Shown here in pieces: positions 59,121-64,000 of a stretch of DNA of 64,000 nucleotides (positions within the stretch are counted from its first letter, which is position 1; each line of letters starts with the position of its first letter). The position numbers were made by a program, and so were the translations under genes. The stretch is from JAIBDK01 sp965261915 (GTDB lineage: Bacteria > Pseudomonadota > Gammaproteobacteria > Arenicellales > Poriferihabitantaceae): positions 3,100,001-3,164,000 of the forward strand of contig CBDHDW010000013.1 in NCBI GenBank assembly GCA_965261915.1. Direction: 5' to 3'. Below the pieces are notes generated by a model. That model had not been told where the DNA came from. It searched no databases and worked only from the letters and a program-made list of their open reading frames with translations.

Positions 59121-62003
59121 ATGCAGGACTTTGTTCCCGGTCAGCGATGGATCAATGATGCGCAGCTCCAGATGGGTTTGGGGAGTGTGCTTAAAACGGA
59201 TTTTCGAACCGTTACCGTGATTTTCCTGGCGACAGGTGAAGCCTTTGTCTATGCCAAGGAATCGGTGCCGCTAACACGGGTCAAATTCTCCCTCGGAGAT
59301 CAAATCATCACCCACGATGAACTGCTCCTGTCTGTGGTTGCGGTGGAAGAGGCCAATGATTTAATCACCTATACTGGCCGCGATTCCAACGGCGATTCGC
59401 ATATCGTTGACGAAAGCCTGTTAAGTAATCATATACAGTTGAATCGTCCCACCGAGAGATTCTTCAATGGTCAAATTGATCGTGATATCTGGTTTGATTT
59501 GCGTTATCAGACACGTACGATTCAATCCAGACTTGCGGCGAATCCACTGTACGGTCTGGTGGGCGGTCGAGTGAGTTTGATTCCCCACCAACTCTACATC
59601 GCACAAACCGTAGCCAGTCGCTATGCCCCTCGTGTCCTGCTGGCTGATGAGGTTGGTCTTGGAAAAACCATCGAAGCCGGAATGATTATTCATCAACAGC
59701 TGGTAACTGAAAGGGTAAGCCGCGTATTGATCGTTGTCCCGGAGAGCCTGGTTCACCAATGGCTTGTGGAGATGCTGCGTCGATTTAATCTGATGTTTAA
59801 GGTGTTCGATGATGAGCGGTTTAGCTCACTCGTCGATGTCGATGTGCATAGCGGTGAAACTATCGAAGGTCAGATAAACCCGTTTCTCACGGAACAGCGG
59901 GTACTGTGCAGTCTGGAGTTTTTAAGTTCTCGTCCGGATATCTTTAAACAGTGCCGCGCTGCCGGATGGGATTTAATGGTGGTTGACGAAGCACATCATT
60001 TGCAGTGGTCAGAAACCAACCCTGGTTTTGAGTACCAGCTAATGGAGAGCCTGGCAGCAAACATTTCAGGAATACTGTTACTCACTGCCACGCCTGAGCA
60101 ACTGGGAAAATCAAGTCATTTCGCCCGGCTGCGCCTGTTGGATCCCGAAAGATTTCCGGATTATGCACAATTTGAACAAGAGGAAGAACAGTATCGCGCC
60201 ATCGCTGATATCGTTGATACCTTACTGGAAGATGGCGATATTCCAGATCAGACATTACAGCAGCTTGAGACCTTCCTTGGGGAGGATGTCGTTAATCGTG
60301 AACTCAGTAAGGTTGACGATGCTCGGGGATTAATTGAAAAGCTGCTCGATCATCATGGAACCGGAAGAGTGCTGTTCAGGAATACCCGTAATACGGTGAA
60401 GGGCTTTCCTGACAGATTGGTTTCCGCCCGACCCCAGCCGTTGCCTGAAGCGTATAGTACCGTGTTGAAATCATTTTCCGGCAGTGAGTTCTCTGAACCG
60501 CAGCTATTGTTGTGCCCGGAATTGCTCTATCAGGTGGTTCATGAAGATAACCCCCAATCCTGGCTAAAGATAGATCCTCGTGTTGCCGATTCAGGTGTTT
60601 TATTGAAACAGTTGCGTCCCGAAAAAGTGCTCGTTATTACAGCCAGTGCCGATACGGCGCTGGATTTGGCAAGCCACCTGAAAATCACTCAGGGACTGGA
60701 TGCGGCGGTGTTCCACGAACATATGTCGATGCTGGAGCGAGACCGCGCGGCAGCGTTTTTTGCAGATCAGATTTCTGGAACGCAGGTGATGATCTGTTCA
60801 GAGATTGGCAGCGAAGGCCGGAACTTTCAGTTTGCCCACCACCTCGTGTTATTCGATTTACCTTTGGATCCGGATCTGCTCGAACAACGAATAGGGCGGT
60901 TGGATCGTATCGGTCAAACTGAAACTATCAATATTCATGTTTTGTATCTCGAAGGAACGGCCCAGGAAATTATGTTCAACTGGTACCACAACGCTTTGAA
61001 CGCATTTGAAAATACCTGTCCTACCGGATTCAGCGTCTTCAACCAGGTAGCGTCTGATATCCTGTCAATTCTGCATCAACCTGATCAGGATTATTCAGCC
61101 ACCATTGAAAACTCGAAACGGCTTAATGATGAATATACATCGGCACTTCAGCAAGGTCGTGATCGGTTGCTGGAATTCAACTCCTGCCGACCTGAGGTGG
61201 CTGTACAGTTATGCGAACAGACCGCTCAACAGGATGAAGAATCGAATTTACAACATTTCATGGAATTATTTTTCGACTGTGTAGGGGTTGACTATGAAGC
61301 GCACAGTGAGAATTGTTTTACCGTCAACGCCAGCACCCATCTTCTGGTGCCGCTTGCGCAGTTGCCCGAAGAGGGTATGACCATTACCTATGAACGGCAA
61401 ACCGCATTATCTTTTGAAGACGTGGATTTTCTAACCTGGGAGCATCCGCTGGTTAGCGCTGCGCTGGATATTGTTAGCAGCGGCGAACTCGGCAATACAT
61501 CACTGGTTGCATTAGCCTTACCCGGGGTTTCCAGAGGCACCGTTGTCCTGGAGTCCGTTTATATTTTGGAATCCGCATCAACCCGGGAATCGAATACCAG
61601 TCGATTTTTACCGCCAACCGTTATCAGGGTCATGATTGATCAAACCGGTAAGCGGCTAAATCATCTGCCTGTGCCGAATTCACGCGACGATCGGGCTGAG
61701 AGATTAAAACCTGAAATGATTCGCAGAATGGCCAAATTAAAAGAAGGACTGCTTCGAAAAATGGTGAAGGCGAGTGAAAACTATGCGGAAAAGCTGACAC
61801 CGGGAATTTTGCAGGCGGCTCAACAAAAGTCCTGCTCATTATTGCAAGGGGAAATCGATCGGCTTCAAGCATTGAAAAGCGTAAACCCCAATGTTCGTCA
61901 GGAAGAAATTGATTTCTATCAGCGGCAGCTTAGCCTTGTTAATGACAAGATCGAAACATCCAGTCTTCGACTGGACGGTATGCGGGTCATCATAGTGACG
62001 TGA
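59121..62003 (+). CDS. rapA: RNA polymerase-associated ATPase RapA
   Basis: Swi2/Snf2-family ATPase, 960 residues, that recycles RNA polymerase. N-terminal Tudor-like domain (FVPGQRWINDAQLQMGLGSV), Walker A LADEVGLGKTIEAGMII, DEAH box VVDEAHHLQW, motif V/VI QRIGRLDRIGQ. The C-terminal RapA-specific domain is complete. A close match to E. coli RapA (968 residues). Its stop overlaps the GTG of the srkA remnant by 4 nt. Confidence 0.97.
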   Translation: MQDFVPGQRWINDAQLQMGLGSVLKTDFRTVTVIFLATGEAFVYAKESVPLTRVKFSLGDQIITHDELLLSVVAVEEANDLITYTGRDSNGDSHIVDESLLSNHIQLNRPTERFFNGQIDRDIWFDLRYQTRTIQSRLAANPLYGLVGGRVSLIPHQLYIAQTVASRYAPRVLLADEVGLGKTIEAGMIIHQQLVTERVSRVLIVVPESLVHQWLVEMLRRFNLMFKVFDDERFSSLVDVDVHSGETIEGQINPFLTEQRVLCSLEFLSSRPDIFKQCRAAGWDLMVVDEAHHLQWSETNPGFEYQLMESLAANISGILLLTATPEQLGKSSHFARLRLLDPERFPDYAQFEQEEEQYRAIADIVDTLLEDGDIPDQTLQQLETFLGEDVVNRELSKVDDARGLIEKLLDHHGTGRVLFRNTRNTVKGFPDRLVSARPQPLPEAYSTVLKSFSGSEFSEPQLLLCPELLYQVVHEDNPQSWLKIDPRVADSGVLLKQLRPEKVLVITASADTALDLASHLKITQGLDAAVFHEHMSMLERDRAAAFFADQISGTQVMICSEIGSEGRNFQFAHHLVLFDLPLDPDLLEQRIGRLDRIGQTETINIHVLYLEGTAQEIMFNWYHNALNAFENTCPTGFSVFNQVASDILSILHQPDQDYSATIENSKRLNDEYTSALQQGRDRLLEFNSCRPEVAVQLCEQTAQQDEESNLQHFMELFFDCVGVDYEAHSENCFTVNASTHLLVPLAQLPEEGMTITYERQTALSFEDVDFLTWEHPLVSAALDIVSSGELGNTSLVALALPGVSRGTVVLESVYILESASTRESNTSRFLPPTVIRVMIDQTGKRLNHLPVPNSRDDRAERLKPEMIRRMAKLKEGLLRKMVKASENYAEKLTPGILQAAQQKSCSLLQGEIDRLQALKSVNPNVRQEEIDFYQRQLSLVNDKIETSSLRLDGMRVIIVT

Positions 62004-62207
62004 ACGAATTCGACCCGGTTCAGGCATTTAAGGAGTTAACTCCCGATCAATGCTTTCGATGATGCCAGAAATGGCCCGGCGATTCAGGATCTCTGGATGT
62101 TGCTGTCCGGTGATCGGGATTACATGACCTTCATGCTGGAAAAACGGCTTTCCGGATATTGCGAATTCTACGAATTCAATCCGCTGGAGTGGAAGGTGCA
62201 GCACTGA
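62000..62207 (+). pseudogene. srkA: srkA (YihE) stress-response kinase, internally deleted
   Basis: The first ~18 codons (EFDPVQAFKELTPDQ) match the start of SrkA, the DsbA-linked Ser/Thr protein kinase. At ~62053 the sequence jumps to the C-terminal part (FDDARNGPAIQDLWMLLSG, then DYMTFMLEKRLSGYCEFYEF). The active-site loop and ~200 codons between are gone, and the junction shifts the frame. A functional kinase is not made from this copy. Confidence 0.78.
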
Positions 62208-62269
62208 CTTTATCTGCCAACCAGTGGTAGTATTGCGTGTCCTTCATAACAACATCAGAGGAATAGTGT

Positions 62270-62983
62270 ATGCGTTTACTGGTTTTTCAGCATATCGAAT
62301 GTGAACACCCGGGAATACTGCGTCAGTTTTTGGCTGCAGACAATGTGCAATGGGATGCAGTGGAACTGGATCACGGTGAAACTATTCCGGATTTGAACAA
62401 TTACGATGCACTTTGGGTCATGGGTGGGCCGATGGATGTGTGGGATGTTGAGGAAAATCCCTGGCTAGTTGCGGAAAAGCAGGCAATTCGCAGGTGGGTT
62501 GGGGAAATGAAAAAACCCTATCTTGGCTTGTGTTTGGGCCATCAATTGCTGGCAGACGCAATGGGGGGAACTTGCGGCCCGCAAAATCCTCCGGAGATTG
62601 GCGTGCTCGAAGTTCAACTGACAGATCAAGGCAGAGAGGACCCGATATTTACCGATATGCCAGATACGCAGAAGTGCCTGCAATGGCATTCCGTGTGTGT
62701 GGCACAAGCGCCGGAAAATACAACCGTATTGGCATCTTCGGATATTTGCCGTATTCAGGCAATGCGTGTGGGCGAGTGTGCGTGGTCGATGCAATATCAT
62801 GTAGAGCTGGAACCGGATACCGTAGAAAACTGGGGGGAGATTCCTGCTTACGCTGCTGCGCTGCAGTCAGCGATGGGGAGTGATGGATTGTCAACAATGA
62901 AATCCCATAGCGATGCGAATATGGCGGATTTTATGGGCAACGCACGGCAGCTGTATCAGAATTTTATGGCGCAGTGCCGTTAG
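62270..62983 (+). CDS. Class I glutamine amidotransferase domain protein
   Basis: A 237-residue free-standing GATase1 protein. The nucleophile Cys is in YLGLCLGHQLLADAMGG (near residue 87), and the His-x-Glu pair is in MQYHVELEPDTVENW (near residue 183). Similar proteins are annotated GMP synthase-like but lack a synthetase domain. They may be gamma-glutamyl hydrolases of polyamine or other amines. The substrate is unknown. Upstream lies the srkA remnant; no operon partner is evident. Confidence 0.85.
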   Translation: MRLLVFQHIECEHPGILRQFLAADNVQWDAVELDHGETIPDLNNYDALWVMGGPMDVWDVEENPWLVAEKQAIRRWVGEMKKPYLGLCLGHQLLADAMGGTCGPQNPPEIGVLEVQLTDQGREDPIFTDMPDTQKCLQWHSVCVAQAPENTTVLASSDICRIQAMRVGECAWSMQYHVELEPDTVENWGEIPAYAAALQSAMGSDGLSTMKSHSDANMADFMGNARQLYQNFMAQCR

Positions 62984-63128
62984 TCTAATTCTTTCTGTTC
63001 CCGCTTTGAACCACCGGAATCTGCTTACCAACGACCTCTCAATCTGCTAACAAATTGCTGGACAAAGTTATTGATGTAAGTATACTTCCTGTAGTTAGAA
63101 ATAGATCGATATCAATTAGGAGTACCAA

Positions 63129-64000
63129 ATGAAATTCTTACAAATGCTGGCAACACGGGTTAATTCTATGCTGCCCCCCCCCCACACACAGCGCGTCCTG
63201 ACATCTGGTAATGTCGCCGGTGTTGCGTCTGTAGTAAACACAGCAATACCGAAAACCAAAACACGAAAAAGCATAAACCAACCAGAAAAGCCCAGGCGTT
63301 CTGGTATTTTAACGGCCTCTTGGCCGCGCCTCCTTGCCGCCACCTGCACCGCCCTGCTGTTTTCTCTGATATTCACGCAGAGTGTTACCGCACAAACCAT
63401 AAGTAATAAGACGGTTGCCGTTGGCAGTAGCATCGAGATCGATCTCGACGAGGTTTTCTCTCCTGCTGCTGGCAGTACGCTGATCTACACGGCAACAACA
63501 AGCGCAGTGGGGATAGTCACTGCAGACGTTGCTGGCAGTACGCTGACGGTTACAGGGGTTGCAGCAGGTCCAGGTGGAGGTAGCGTCCAGATAGCAGTGA
63601 CACCATTTGGCGGTCAGGTGGTAACCTTCCAGGTCACCGTCACTGCCTTAGCAGATGCACCAGTCATTACAGCTATTAACACGGTTCTGAATAACGCAAA
63701 CGAACACGGTAGAATATGTATAACATTTGATGGAGATGTAACATTCGATCGTTCTCCCAATGCTTCTTTCTTAAACGCAAAAGCAAGGCTAACTGACTTT
63801 GTTTTATCAAGTAAGAAACCAGAACTAATGCCAGCACTAAAGGTAATAGAGTTTGGCGGTCATTGTTTCGTTGATTCTGTGACACGCGAAAACGCGATAC
63901 ACCTCACACTGAGTCGCCAGATTGCCTTCGGTGAAACCGTCACCCTGTCATACACCAAATCAGGAACTGAACATAATACCAAGGGCATCAGGAGAGACGT
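63129..64000 (+). CDS. Large exported repeat-domain protein, N-terminal part (runs off the right edge)
   Basis: An open frame of 290 codons with no stop before the window ends. ATG 63129 has AGGAG 8 nt upstream. After a ~75-residue basic N-region there is a signal-peptide-like segment LLAATCTALLFSLIFTQSVT-A. The exported part begins with a cadherin/Ig-like beta-sandwich repeat (VAVGSSIEIDLDEVF; STLTVTGVAAG) and then a second type resembling SwmB/adhesin modules (VTLSYTKSGTE). Big extracellular adhesins look like this. A C10 tract lies near codons 15-18. The codons are less biased than in neighbours (ATA, AGA, CTA), suggesting foreign origin. Confidence 0.75.
   Translation, partial: MKFLQMLATRVNSMLPPPHTQRVLTSGNVAGVASVVNTAIPKTKTRKSINQPEKPRRSGILTASWPRLLAATCTALLFSLIFTQSVTAQTISNKTVAVGSSIEIDLDEVFSPAAGSTLIYTATTSAVGIVTADVAGSTLTVTGVAAGPGGGSVQIAVTPFGGQVVTFQVTVTALADAPVITAINTVLNNANEHGRICITFDGDVTFDRSPNASFLNAKARLTDFVLSSKKPELMPALKVIEFGGHCFVDSVTRENAIHLTLSRQIAFGETVTLSYTKSGTEHNTKGIRRD
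63174..63183 (+). repeat. Poly-C tract (C10) at the start of the right-edge gene
   Basis: Ten consecutive C run inside the coding frame, encoding three Pro codons plus the first base of the next codon. With 10 C the frame is open. Losing or gaining one C would shift the frame within the first 20 codons. Homopolymeric tracts of this length are known slippage sites. Confidence 0.85.

Noticed and set aside
63116..63433. A 105-residue minus-strand frame with apparent membrane segments at the right edge
   Set aside because: It overlaps the start of the right-edge gene, which has a good ribosome-binding site and a longer open frame; the antisense hydrophobicity comes from that gene's codon use.

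Overview
The window reads as part of the chromosome of a gammaproteobacterium of moderate GC content, probably free-living. The linkage aspS-yebC-ruvCAB-tolQRAB-pal-cpoB, the divergent rluD/bamD pair, tldD-pmbA, RapA, RF3, Uup, RppH, BamC and a 16-strand-type porin are all typical of that class. No ribosomal RNA or ribosomal protein genes are present, so I cannot place it closer. TRAP transport, TPR-sulfotransferase and imelysin genes would fit a marine heterotroph, but that is inference.

Layout. 1-2.3 kb: the iron-storage pair bfr and bfd has been split by a ~1.5 kb accessory insert. The insert lies between two ~121-bp direct repeats and holds IS fragments, a Panacea-domain (antitoxin-like) gene overlapping a small membrane-protein gene, and a DNA methyltransferase remnant. 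2.5-6.4 kb: panB, a putative 2OG-Fe(II) oxygenase, bamC and a porin with a long 5' leader hairpin. 6.5-17.1 kb: mostly minus-strand housekeeping genes (TPR-sulfotransferase, thrC, an acyl-CoA-synthetase-like enzyme, rluD, purC, parC), with bamD on the plus strand. 17.2-22.6 kb: a four-gene imelysin / di-heme peroxidase-like / imelysin / DUF1513 operon behind a Fur-box-like site. 22.7-32.95 kb: an orphan gene, an intact IS66-family element with an 8-bp target duplication that rewrote the last codons of a TRAP small-permease gene, the rest of the TRAP operon with a divergent MocR regulator, an epoxide hydrolase, tRNA-Ser and an IS1380-family element.

33-46 kb: pgeF, uup, prfC, a SleB-like hydrolase, a nitrilase-family amidase, tldD-pmbA, rppH, a LysR regulator coupled to a divergent PilT-like ATPase, and a BAX-inhibitor-1 family membrane protein. 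46.5-58.6 kb: a sugar nucleotidyltransferase, then fmdB-aspS-yebC-ruvCAB and the Tol-Pal operon, whose usual first gene ybgC is only a remnant. 58.7-64 kb: tRNA-Lys, rapA, an internally deleted srkA remnant, a class I glutamine amidotransferase and, running off the right edge, a secreted repeat-domain protein with a C10 tract in its fifteenth to nineteenth codons.

Two themes stand out. First, there is active gene decay: remnants of a methyltransferase, a HAD hydrolase, ybgC, srkA and possibly others sit among intact housekeeping genes. Second, three candidate Fur sites tie together iron storage (bfr, bfd) and the imelysin operon. The best candidates for something new are the Panacea/membrane-protein pair inside the bfr-bfd insert and the possibly phase-variable surface protein at the right edge.
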